The notes under the pieces were generated by a model. It made no database searches. It was not told the origin of the DNA and saw nothing but the letters and a program-made list of their open reading frames with translations. 64,000 nt of DNA from Aurantiacibacter xanthus. Its GTDB lineage: Bacteria > Pseudomonadota > Alphaproteobacteria > Sphingomonadales > Sphingomonadaceae. Shown here piece by piece: positions 57,644 to 64,000 of this stretch. Location of the stretch: positions 1-64,000 of the forward strand of contig NZ_QXFM01000114.1 of NCBI RefSeq assembly GCF_003584015.1. The letters run 5' to 3'. A program made the position numbers and the translations under genes. Numbering within the stretch: the stretch's first letter is position 1; every line of letters begins with the position of its first letter.

Positions 57644-59355
57644 CAGAAAGCCCCTCCTGCGCCGAATATGGAGCCGAGCGGCCTGCGCCACCATTCGCGA
57701 CCGCTTTCTCGGCTGTCGAAATCGCTGTCAGGGTCGCCGAACGGGTCGCCGGTTGACCGTCCCACGGCGCGATAGTCGTAGGCAGTCTCGTTGGGGTTCA
57801 TCGTGGCCGCATGGAAGTTCCAGAGCGCCACCGCGTTATCGCCATGGCGCTTGCCGCCGTCGGTGCCTTCCTCGCGCACCGACTTCGGCATTCGGGCCAC
57901 GCCCCCGATCATTTTCAGCTGGCGCAGATCGTCGCGGGTGTCCTTATCGGCAGGGATCAGGATCGTGCCGTCCTCGAATGCCGCGCGGAAGAGCGGTCCG
58001 TACTGGCGGCTCCATACAAGGCTCGGCATCAGCTCGACGATCCGCTCCGGGCCTAGCTTCTGCGCCGCCTCCTGCGCCAGCGCCATGCCGTTGCCGTTGG
58101 CATCGAGCACGCCGCCGCCGAAGCGGCCATAGTGACCAATCTGCTCGACCAGCCAGAACAGCGCCTGCTTCTGCTGGTCGTAAGGGCATCGATCCAGTTC
58201 GAGGATCATCGGCACGTGCCGCTTCAGCTGCTCATCGACAAAGCCAATCGGGTAGGAGCTGCGATCCTGCCGCATGGCGAAGTCGCCGCCGAGGAACCAT
58301 GTGAGGCTTTGGCCGCGATAACGATCGAGCGCCGGGGCCACCTCGCGCTCAAGCCAGGCGAGCATGTCCGCGCGGCGCTGGGCTTCCGGCCAGTGCACGA
58401 AGTCCGGCTTGCCAGCAGTGGCGATCGGCGGAGCCCATCGCGCCACCTTGTAGCTTTGATCGGTGCAGGCCTCGATCCAGGCGAGCGGCAGCAGCGTGCC
58501 TTCGCCTTCGCGCGGGATCGCATCGAGCTCCTCGCGCATCGCTTCCACGCGGCTGCCATAGCTCTTGCGAATGCGGCGATACCATTCGGCCTTGCCTTCC
58601 GCCGTCGGTGTCCAGCCCCGGATCAGGCAGACCCGCTCATAGAGGCCATTCGCCACGGCATCGTCGAAGGTCGCGCGGTGGATCGAGTACTCGTACTTGC
58701 CCTCGCGGCTCTCCTTAACCAGCTCGTTAAAGGCATTCAAATTGCCGTTATGCGTGCTGATAATGCGGATCGTGCCGCCCCAGATCAGCATCGCGTTACA
58801 AGCATCGATCACGGCCGCCACGTCGCGGTGGAAGGCCGCTTCATCGATCACCACGCGCCCCTGCAGGCCGCGAATGTTCGCCGGGCTGGATGAAAGGCCG
58901 ACGATCTGAAACTCGCTGGCGAAGCGGATGCGATAGGCGTTGATGTACTTGCTCTCGCCGTCGGGCTGCCGGTCCTCGAACAGGAACTCGTGCACCGAGA
59001 CCAGTTCCTTGGCCACACTGGTGGCGAACCGCGCGCAGGTGGCGACGAACTCCAGGCCCTTGTCCTTCGTGTCGCCGATGTAGAACGTGTTGTCGCCACC
59101 GGCGCTGCGCGAGGCGGCCGCGATCAGCGTGGAATCGAGCGCCTCGGCAAAGGTAAAGCCGGTGCGGCGGCCTTTCTCGGCCAGCTTCAGCGGCGAATGA
59201 TCGGCCACCCATTCACGCTGGTGCGCCATCAGGATGCCTTCGGCCAGCGGGTCCATGCCCTCGGGCGGCAGCTGGCCCGGCATAAGATCATCGATCGGCG
59301 AACGCGGTGGTGCTTGGTCGGCGGTGGGGAGGAAGTCGGTGTCGGTCTGGTTCAT
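57643..59355 (-). CDS. Phage terminase large subunit (Mu gp28-like)
   Basis: The 570-residue packaging motor has a variant Walker A (LAEKGRRTGFTFAEAL), a Walker B region (GRVVIDEAAFH), ISTHNG coupling motif, and an RNase H-like nuclease half (FLGGDFAMRQDRSSYPIGFV, GGGVLDANGNGMALAQEAAQ, with Asp residues). It packages DNA headful-fashion in Mu-like phages. It begins 4 bases into the gene upstream. Confidence 0.92.
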   Translation of the reverse strand: MNQTDTDFLPTADQAPPRSPIDDLMPGQLPPEGMDPLAEGILMAHQREWVADHSPLKLAEKGRRTGFTFAEALDSTLIAAASRSAGGDNTFYIGDTKDKGLEFVATCARFATSVAKELVSVHEFLFEDRQPDGESKYINAYRIRFASEFQIVGLSSSPANIRGLQGRVVIDEAAFHRDVAAVIDACNAMLIWGGTIRIISTHNGNLNAFNELVKESREGKYEYSIHRATFDDAVANGLYERVCLIRGWTPTAEGKAEWYRRIRKSYGSRVEAMREELDAIPREGEGTLLPLAWIEACTDQSYKVARWAPPIATAGKPDFVHWPEAQRRADMLAWLEREVAPALDRYRGQSLTWFLGGDFAMRQDRSSYPIGFVDEQLKRHVPMILELDRCPYDQQKQALFWLVEQIGHYGRFGGGVLDANGNGMALAQEAAQKLGPERIVELMPSLVWSRQYGPLFRAAFEDGTILIPADKDTRDDLRQLKMIGGVARMPKSVREEGTDGGKRHGDNAVALWNFHAATMNPNETAYDYRAVGRSTGDPFGDPDSDFDSRESGREWWRRPLGSIFGAGGAF

Positions 59356-59690
59356 GCCAGCTCATCCCACCAATCACAGAGCGAGACCGGGCCATCGGTC
59401 GCGATCCAGCCATGTGATTTCAGTGTGCGTAGCAGTCGCTGTGCCTCGCCATCGGTGAACCTGTACCGGTTCCAACACCAGTTCCCGACCCACTCAGTGG
59501 TTGGGCTGGCAAGCTTGAAGACTTTCCGGTGCAGACGAATTTTTCGACCCGTGAGCACGGTGAATTTGACCGGCTTGCCCCAGGGCGGTTCGATCGTCAT
59601 TCCGCCGCAGCACGCTGCGGCTACCCTTCCGGCGAACAGCCCGTTGTCGGGATCGTTGCAGGCAAGGTCGATGGCGGCGAAACGGCTCAT
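59352..59690 (-). CDS. Phage hypothetical protein
   Basis: The 112-residue protein has AVDLACNDP-like opening (FAAIDLACNDPDNGLFAGRV), a Cys pair in AACCGGM, a basic strand (VLTGRKIRLHRKVFKL) and a Trp-rich middle and end (WVGNWCWNRYRF, LCDWWDELA). No family recognised. It overlaps neighbours on both sides by 4 bases, so it is part of the late operon. Confidence 0.65.
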   Translation of the reverse strand: MSRFAAIDLACNDPDNGLFAGRVAAACCGGMTIEPPWGKPVKFTVLTGRKIRLHRKVFKLASPTTEWVGNWCWNRYRFTDGEAQRLLRTLKSHGWIATDGPVSLCDWWDELA

Positions 59691-59953
59691 AGCGGCCCCA
59701 CCACGTCAAAGCTCTCAACCTGCCAGCCGTCGAACCGGTAGCAAATCGAGAGCCGCATGCCGTTGGCGAATTCGGCCGTCAGGTAGCGCCGCGCGTCCTG
59801 CTGGTCGTAGTAAACCGACGCTTGCAGAGGATCGCCCCACGCCGGGAGCACCTCCTGGCACTCGCGCCGCAGCCGTGCGCCGAGGCCTGCGAGCTCGGGT
59901 TCATCGCGACGCCACTCACGCGGCACGCCTGCGGGCCAATCACGGCCGCTCAT
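59687..59953 (-). CDS. Phage hypothetical protein
   Basis: The 88-residue protein (GVPREWRRDEPELAGLGARL, ASVYYDQQDARRYLTAEF, MRLSICYRFDGWQVESFDVV) has no recognised domain. It overlaps both neighbours by 4 bases and is probably a true small late gene. Confidence 0.6.
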   Translation of the reverse strand: MSGRDWPAGVPREWRRDEPELAGLGARLRRECQEVLPAWGDPLQASVYYDQQDARRYLTAEFANGMRLSICYRFDGWQVESFDVVGPL

Positions 59954-60624
59954 GCAATCGCCAGAGGAGGCATTTCAGCGTCCACTCCTCGGTGCAACTC
60001 CACCTGCGAGCCGCTCGCCAAACCGTTCCAGTAGTCGTTCTCAGCAGCCCGCCCGGTCTTCGCAGCAGAGCGGGAATCGACACCGACAAGCTGAGGGTGG
60101 CGCTCGGCGAGATATTGGTCGATCACGGCGTCTTGGGGCAGCTGCGGGGCCAAACGGGCGATCTTGCTGTAAACAGCGAGGGTCCATGCCTCGCAGTAAA
60201 CGTCGGCTCGCCGCCGCTTGTTCGCGGTTTTGCAGCGGCTCAATTTGGCTGCGATATAGTCTCGGCGTGCGCGCTTCAGCTGCCGGAAAAGCACTGCGAA
60301 GGCGTAGGAGGCAATCTCTGCTGAAACGCCGCGCCCGACGAACGTGCGGTCGCCGCCCTCATTGATAAACGACACGACGCCGAACGCTCGTTGTACAGCG
60401 GCGCACAGGTAGGTTTCCCATACAGGCGGCCGTTGCGTTCTGCTTGCTCGCGATGTGGCCTCCTCGATGTCGGCCATTTGCAGCATTTCGAAGCTGATGC
60501 CGTTCTCGTCCATCAGGGCTTTGGCCTTGGCCAAGGCAGCGGCTGCCTCGTACTCGTTGGATGAGCCGGCGAGTGCAAAGCACTTCTGAATTTTGGCGAG
60601 GAGCTGCTTATCCATGCCGCTCAC
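59950..60624 (-). CDS. DUF2786 domain protein
   Basis: The 224-residue protein opens with DUF2786 (DKQLLAKIQKCFALAGSSNE, YEAAAALAKAKALMDENGIS), followed by a conserved C-terminal region (YLCAAVQRAFGVVSFINEG, GVSAEIASYAFAVLFRQLKR, ARRDYIAAKLSR, EAWTLAVYSKIARLAP). It is frequent in Mu-like phages, function unknown. The GTG at 60624 overlaps the previous stop and has GAGG 7 bases upstream; an ATG at 60615 is the alternative. Confidence 0.82.
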   Translation of the reverse strand: MSGMDKQLLAKIQKCFALAGSSNEYEAAAALAKAKALMDENGISFEMLQMADIEEATSRASRTQRPPVWETYLCAAVQRAFGVVSFINEGGDRTFVGRGVSAEIASYAFAVLFRQLKRARRDYIAAKLSRCKTANKRRRADVYCEAWTLAVYSKIARLAPQLPQDAVIDQYLAERHPQLVGVDSRSAAKTGRAAENDYWNGLASGSQVELHRGVDAEMPPLAIA

Positions 60625-61217
60625 TTCTTCGCCTCGCGTACCCCGAGGAAATCACGCCGCAGCTGCTCGATGCGCTCGGGCGAAAGCCCGGCTTCGCGCG
60701 CCATCTCCTCGGCCTTGTCGGCTGCCTGCTCGATCTGCTTGCTGACGCGGGCTTCGAGCTGCTTGCGATATTCGTCCGAGGCGCGCTGCGCGTTCACGGC
60801 GCTTTGCAGCGCGCGGCCCAGCTCCATGATGTTCTTCGAATCGACCTCGCCCTCTTCGAGCATCTGGAACATCGCCAGCTTGAGCATTTCGGCCACGGCA
60901 ACCGTCACCTGATCGGGGCCGTCGCTGCCGAGGCTGGTCACCAGCTCGCCCGAAATTCGCTGCACCTCGTCCAGCTTGCGGAACTGGATGGCCTTGCGCA
61001 CGGCGTAGCGGCTGAAGGCACCTTTGCTGATCGGCTCCAACCCTTTGTCCATCAGCCGTTCGTTGAACTCGGCGAGGATGACGGTCTGCGGAAGCTTCCG
61101 GTCGCGCAGCTTCTCCAGCGCCCACACGACATCGGCCTCGGCCTCTTCGGGCAGCAAGTCGATCGACGACAGCCGCCCCCGGCCGCGCTGCGAGCCCGAT
61201 GCGCGTTCCTCGCTCAT
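60621..61217 (-). CDS. DUF3486 (Mu gp27-like), probable small terminase
   Basis: The 198-residue protein has RGRLSSIDLLPEEAEADVVW, ALEKLRDRKLPQTVILAEFN and ISKGAFSRYAVRKAIQFRKL, the DUF3486 signature, with a long charged C-terminal helix. In Mu, gp27/gp26-type proteins assist packaging. The ATG at 61217 overlaps the upstream stop by one base. Confidence 0.88.
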   Translation of the reverse strand: MSEERASGSQRGRGRLSSIDLLPEEAEADVVWALEKLRDRKLPQTVILAEFNERLMDKGLEPISKGAFSRYAVRKAIQFRKLDEVQRISGELVTSLGSDGPDQVTVAVAEMLKLAMFQMLEEGEVDSKNIMELGRALQSAVNAQRASDEYRKQLEARVSKQIEQAADKAEEMAREAGLSPERIEQLRRDFLGVREAKK

Positions 61218-61537
61218 CAGCTGGCGTCCCTCGGCCGGGTGACGCCCGCGAGGATCGAACGCTGCGCCACATGGTGCTGGCCGGGGGCGAGAATGCGCGC
61301 GATCGGGATCGCCCCGGCGCTGATCACCTCGACCGCGCCGAGATCGGCCAGGAGGTTCAGCTGGGTCGCCAGCCACTCGGGCGTGCGATCGATGCCATAG
61401 CGTGCGCGCAGGAGACTGCGCAGCGAGACCGCGTTGAGATGGCCGTCAGTCTGGGCATCAAGCTCGACCAGGATAAACAGTCGCGCATCTGCCGCCAGCT
61501 GCTCGTGAACACCCGAAAGGCTCTGGCTCAGGCTCAT
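61217..61537 (-). CDS. Mu gp26-like phage protein
   Basis: The 106-residue protein (DARLFILVELDAQTDGHLNA, SLRSLLRARYGIDRTPEWLA, TQLNLLADLGAVEVISAG) looks like a small winged-helix protein and stands in the Mu gp26 position just before DUF3486. It may bind DNA or the packaging complex. Confidence 0.72.
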   Translation of the reverse strand: MSLSQSLSGVHEQLAADARLFILVELDAQTDGHLNAVSLRSLLRARYGIDRTPEWLATQLNLLADLGAVEVISAGAIPIARILAPGQHHVAQRSILAGVTRPRDAS

Positions 61538-61881
61538 ACGTCCATCCCTTTCTTCACGATCGCGTCATAAAGCCGGTCGACCTGCCGCGAAGTGTGCTGG
61601 ATCATCGGCTGTTGGCTGGCCACTGCCTCGCCCAGCTTGCTCACCTTGGTGTCGTGAATCTTCAGCTGGTCTTCGAGCCGCTCTATGTCGACCTTGCTGG
61701 CCGATCGGTGCTCGATCTCGGTGACGCGATTTTTGATCGAGGTGACCTGGCCTCTCATGCTGGCGACCTCGCGCTGCAGCTCCCCGGTGCCGACCGGATT
61801 GGCCGCACCACCGCGCCGGATCGCCACGCCGATACCCAGCAGGATAAAGGCGATGATCGCGATTTGCAGCCATTCACTCAT
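61534..61881 (-). CDS. DUF2730 (Mu gp25-like) membrane-anchored coiled-coil protein
   Basis: The 115-residue protein (ATG at 61881) has an N-terminal membrane helix (LQIAIIAFILLGIGVAIRRG) and a long coiled coil (ELQREVASMRGQVTSIKNRV, KVDIERLEDQLKIHDTKVSK), the DUF2730 layout. It overlaps neighbours by 4 and 8 bases. In Mu-like phages it lies with the lysis genes and may aid host takeover or lysis. Confidence 0.82.
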   Translation of the reverse strand: MSEWLQIAIIAFILLGIGVAIRRGGAANPVGTGELQREVASMRGQVTSIKNRVTEIEHRSASKVDIERLEDQLKIHDTKVSKLGEAVASQQPMIQHTSRQVDRLYDAIVKKGMDV

Positions 61882-62443
61882 ACCTGTCACCTTGTTCACT
61901 GTTGCGCCGAACAGGGCGGTTGCGGCGATATCCGCCTCCGCCGTTGGCCGACATCTCTTCAAATTCATCGGAAGGATCGAAGGGCTCGGCTTCTGCGGTG
62001 CTGCGGTCTTCGTCGGGAAGGCCGATCAAGCCGCCGATCCGACGCCGCACAGCGCGAAAGCCTGCGCTGACCAGCTCCTTCAGTTCCTTGCCCAGCAGTT
62101 CGATCAGCGAGTATCCGGAAAAGCCGAGGCCGATCGCCACCACGAAGGCGAACAACCAGCGCGGGCGCATCTCGATCACCCACAGCTCGACCACCACCAG
62201 CATGATGGCCGACACGAGAACGAACTGGCCCAGGCTGAGCTTGCTCTCCTCACGCCGCGCGAGCGGACGGGCGGCGAGCACACCGAAAGCGGCGAGCAGC
62301 GCAGTCACCACCGGCACCTCGACGCCGCCGAGGTCGAGCGCGATGTACGCAGCCTCGGGCACGGGATTGAGCACTGCACTCACGGCCATTGCCGGAAGCC
62401 AGCCTGCGGCGAACTTGCCTGCTGAGACACCTGAAATAATCAT
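61874..62443 (-). CDS. Phage multi-span membrane protein, holin candidate
   Basis: The 189-residue protein (ATG at 62443) has about three membrane helices (VPVVTALLAAFGVLAARP, LGQFVLVSAIMLVVVELWVI, LFAFVVAIGLGFSGYSLIEL) followed by a charged C-terminal tail (DEDRSTAEAEPFDPSDEFEE). Membrane topology and position next to endolysin and spanin genes suggest a holin or lysis regulator. I know no exact family. Confidence 0.6.
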   Translation of the reverse strand: MIISGVSAGKFAAGWLPAMAVSAVLNPVPEAAYIALDLGGVEVPVVTALLAAFGVLAARPLARREESKLSLGQFVLVSAIMLVVVELWVIEMRPRWLFAFVVAIGLGFSGYSLIELLGKELKELVSAGFRAVRRRIGGLIGLPDEDRSTAEAEPFDPSDEFEEMSANGGGGYRRNRPVRRNSEQGDRYE

Positions 62444-62649
62444 CGGCGCTCGTGATCCTCCTGGCAGTCGAAGCAGCGCCGCGCGTTGGGCATGGCCATG
62501 CGCCGGGCGACATCGATGGGATCGCCGCAATCGCAGCAGTGCTCTTCACCGCGCCCGGAAAGGCTGGCACGCACCATGGCAATGCGCCGGTCGCGCTGCT
62601 CTTCCTCGAACAACTCCGAGGCTTCGAGTGTGCGGTTATTGCCCTGCAT
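62440..62649 (-). CDS. TraR/DksA-type C4 zinc finger protein
   Basis: The 69-residue protein has a helix (EEEQRDRRIAMVRASLSG) and the zinc finger HCCDCGDPIDVARRMAMPNA followed by RRCFDCQEDHERR. Short TraR-like proteins bind RNA polymerase in the secondary channel and alter promoter choice without needing ppGpp. Phages commonly carry them in this position. It overlaps the spanin gene by 14 bases. Confidence 0.9.
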   Translation of the reverse strand: MQGNNRTLEASELFEEEQRDRRIAMVRASLSGRGEEHCCDCGDPIDVARRMAMPNARRCFDCQEDHERR

Positions 62650-63415
62650 CGAAGGTCTCCGGCATGGGGGCGGGCTGTGTGATGATCGGAGCCACAGGCA
62701 CCGTTGATTGCCTCTCCACCCAGCTGATCAGCGCATCGAGCTGGACGGCCTGCTCGCTGGCGATGAGCCGCTCTTCGAGGCTCATGTTGCCGGTGCAGAT
62801 ATCCGCGCCGCTCAATTCGTCGGGCCAGTCGAGGCCGGATCGGGCGGCAGGAAATCCATGATCCGCGGACGCTGCATCAGTGCTGGTGGCGGCATCGCCG
62901 GGCTGGGGCAGATCAGCTGCTGAGGCACCGCCGTGATCGGCCGCATCGGTTGCTCGTCTTTCGGCTGCAGCGCGCAGCCGCCGCTCAGCAGCAGCAGCGC
63001 GGGAGCGCAGCGCCGCAACCCGTTGCTGGTATTCATCGGTGGCCTCCTGTGTGATGGCTTCCTGCTCGGCTTTGACCCGCGCGACGTTGGCATGAGCTGC
63101 GGCGGTCGCCGCCAGCACTGCGGACTGAAACCTGCCGATAGTCTTGGCATGGGCAGCGCGCTCGGCCTGCACCTGGTTTCGGGCTTCCTTCAGCTTGGCC
63201 TCGGTGCCCTTGTGTGCGGCGCGTTCCTTGCTCAGGTCACTGCGCATTGCCGGATCGACCAGCAGCCAGTGGCACAGTGCCACGAACCAGCCGACCACCA
63301 GCGGGCCATTGCGCCAGTCCGCCACCATCCATTTCAGGATCGCCTTAAGAGCGTCCGAAGCGACCTTCAGGACGCCTGTTGCCTTGAGCGTTAGCCAGGT
63401 GAAAATGCCGGTCAC
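62636..63415 (-). CDS. Rz-like inner-membrane spanin
   Basis: The 259-residue protein starts at the GTG at 63415, four bases after the endolysin stop. It has a hydrophobic segment (NGPLVVGWFVALCHWLLV, about residues 37-54) and then a long Ala/Arg/Glu coiled coil (KERAAHKGTEAKLKEARNQV, DEYQQRVAALRSRAAAAERR). The last 80 residues are extended. This is the plan of i-spanin Rz, somewhat longer than usual, and a lipoprotein frame resembling Rz1 is embedded within it. Confidence 0.75.
   Translation of the reverse strand: MTGIFTWLTLKATGVLKVASDALKAILKWMVADWRNGPLVVGWFVALCHWLLVDPAMRSDLSKERAAHKGTEAKLKEARNQVQAERAAHAKTIGRFQSAVLAATAAAHANVARVKAEQEAITQEATDEYQQRVAALRSRAAAAERRLRAAAERRATDAADHGGASAADLPQPGDAATSTDAASADHGFPAARSGLDWPDELSGADICTGNMSLEERLIASEQAVQLDALISWVERQSTVPVAPIITQPAPMPETFDAGQ
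62812..63036 (-). CDS. Rz1-like outer-membrane spanin lipoprotein, embedded in the Rz gene
   Basis: In another frame inside the Rz-like gene an ATG at 63036 is preceded by a perfect AGGAGG with 6-base spacing. The 74-residue product begins MNTSNGLRRCAPALLLLSGG, with lipidation Cys just after (LSGGC). A Pro-rich mature part (CPSPAMPPPALMQRP, MDFLPPDPASTGP) follows, as in Rz1 proteins. Rz and Rz1 join to fuse inner and outer membranes at lysis. Most annotation programs would miss it. Confidence 0.75.
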   Translation of the reverse strand: MNTSNGLRRCAPALLLLSGGCALQPKDEQPMRPITAVPQQLICPSPAMPPPALMQRPRIMDFLPPDPASTGPTN

Positions 63416-63419
63416 CGCG

Positions 63420-64000
63420 TCAGCCCTCAGCGTGGCGGCCGAGCTGCTCGGCGCGCCGCAGCCAGCCCTTGAGAAACCGTTGCTGGCGCGCGTCGCGCCG
63501 CACGATCGCAACGTAGCGGTCGGCGGCGGCCTGGCGGTAAGCCTTCACGATGTCTGCAAGCAGGCCGCGCGCGATGAAGCCGTCGAGATATCTTTGGGTT
63601 CGGAACCCGACCACGCCGTCGACCACGAGAGGCGTCTGGCGGAAGTGGTGCTCGGCGACCACCTTGTTGAGCGCGCGCTGCAACAGCTTGCGGGCAGCAA
63701 CATTCCCGCCGTTCACGCCTTGGTCGAACATCATCTCCCCGATTGGGCGCGGCATGTTCTCGCAGCGCAGCACCTTCCAGAAGCACCGCTCATAGAGCTC
63801 GGCCGCATCGAGCACGGTCAGCTTGCGGATATCCTGCGCGTCGATGTCGCCGTCGAAATCAAGGTCGAAGTCGGCGAAGCCATCGCCGTCGAGATCGATC
63901 TTGCCCGCCGATTTCAGGAACCGCAGCGAGATGCCGTATTTGGTCGCGCCGCCGCGATCGACCGGGTCGTCTACAAACTCGCCTTCCACACCGAGCAAAT
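63420..64000 (-). CDS. Phage endolysin, GH108 N-acetylmuramidase (N-terminus outside window)
   Basis: At least 192 residues are visible. EGEFVDDPVDRGGATKYGIS holds the catalytic Glu region of glycoside hydrolase family 108. The C-terminal peptidoglycan-binding part reads RCENMPRPIGEMMFDQGVNG, RALNKVVAEHHF, DGVVGFRTQRYLDGF. Between them DLDGDGFADFDLDFDGDIDA provides two Ca-binding-loop-like DxDxDG segments. The first few codons lie past the right edge. It cleaves peptidoglycan at lysis and is followed by Rz/Rz1. Confidence 0.88.
   Translation of the reverse strand, partial: LLGVEGEFVDDPVDRGGATKYGISLRFLKSAGKIDLDGDGFADFDLDFDGDIDAQDIRKLTVLDAAELYERCFWKVLRCENMPRPIGEMMFDQGVNGGNVAARKLLQRALNKVVAEHHFRQTPLVVDGVVGFRTQRYLDGFIARGLLADIVKAYRQAAADRYVAIVRRDARQQRFLKGWLRRAEQLGRHAEG

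Larger units (their letters stand above)
38095..64000 (-). mobile_element. Mu-like transposable prophage with siphovirus-type tail (right part; continues past window)
   Basis: All genes from 38248 to the edge are on the minus strand and follow the Mu late-gene order: lysis, gp25-27-like, terminase gp28, portal gp29, F, G, I/Z, T, gp36, gp37. After these comes a lambda-like tail module (major tail protein, G/GT frameshift, tape measure, tip, fibre) in place of Mu's contractile sheath. This is the layout of transposable siphophages such as B3 and D3112. No integrase is seen and the junction is not at a tRNA, as expected for transposition. The early region (repressor, transposase A/B) should lie beyond 64000. 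Boundary at 38095 is inferred from the interrupted repeat and a 5' TG. Confidence 0.9.

Overview
The window reads as chromosomal DNA of a high-GC alphaproteobacterium, most likely a member of the Sphingomonadales (Erythrobacter/Novosphingobium-like). The grounds are the gene content (TonB-dependent receptors, DUF6152 proteins, an AraC-type PobR next to pobA, a metX/metW pair, sphingomonad-style FtsE/FtsX and zinc-ribbon neighbours) and the protein sequences as I recognise them. No database search was possible.

Region 1 (1-13.6 kb) is core. A partial MATE transporter and a lipoprotein cytochrome c lead into rplJ-rplL on the minus strand, a small lipoprotein, and then rpoB-rpoC on the plus strand. 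rplJL and rpoBC are therefore divergent here rather than one operon. After rpoC comes a small gene under two Fur-type palindromes, then gltX.

Region 2 (13.7-23.3 kb) holds a His/Asp-rich TonB receptor with a Zur-like box (probable zinc uptake), a small membrane protein, a SnoaL-like protein, dcd, a metallo-beta-lactamase-fold hydrolase, an Nmad3-like protein, the minus-strand cluster ftsE-ftsX-ydcF-plsC, a zinc-ribbon/DUF3426 protein and tRNA-Leu(GAG).

Region 3 (23.9-31.1 kb) is a catabolic/uptake cluster: a large TonB receptor, two related secreted proteins alternating with two small DUF6152 proteins, a MarR regulator, then pobA with a divergent AraC regulator. A TTGA-N5-TCAA motif lies upstream of both the receptor and the following operon.

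Region 4 (32.1-38.1 kb) is biosynthetic: trxB, hisC-tyrC, metX-GNAT-metW and a GFA-family protein. Four copies of a roughly 70-140 bp interspersed repeat lie between 15.9 and 38.1 kb. Its 12-bp end TAGAGCGGGATG supplies the stop codon of three separate genes.

Region 5 (38.1 kb to the end) is a Mu-like transposable prophage, all genes on the minus strand, entering at its right end. Read in phage order (from 64 kb down) it has lysis genes (GH108 endolysin, Rz with Rz1 embedded in another frame), a DksA-like zinc finger, a small-terminase-like protein, terminase, portal, MuF-type head protein with a nuclease-like C-terminus, virion morphogenesis protein, protease with nested scaffold, decoration and major head proteins. 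A probable Acb2/Tad1 anti-CBASS protein follows, then a siphovirus-type tail module with a lambda-like G/GT -1 frameshift site, tape measure, tail tip and fibre. The prophage appears to have landed inside the fourth repeat copy, which places its end at about 38095. The early region (transposase, repressor) would lie beyond 64000.
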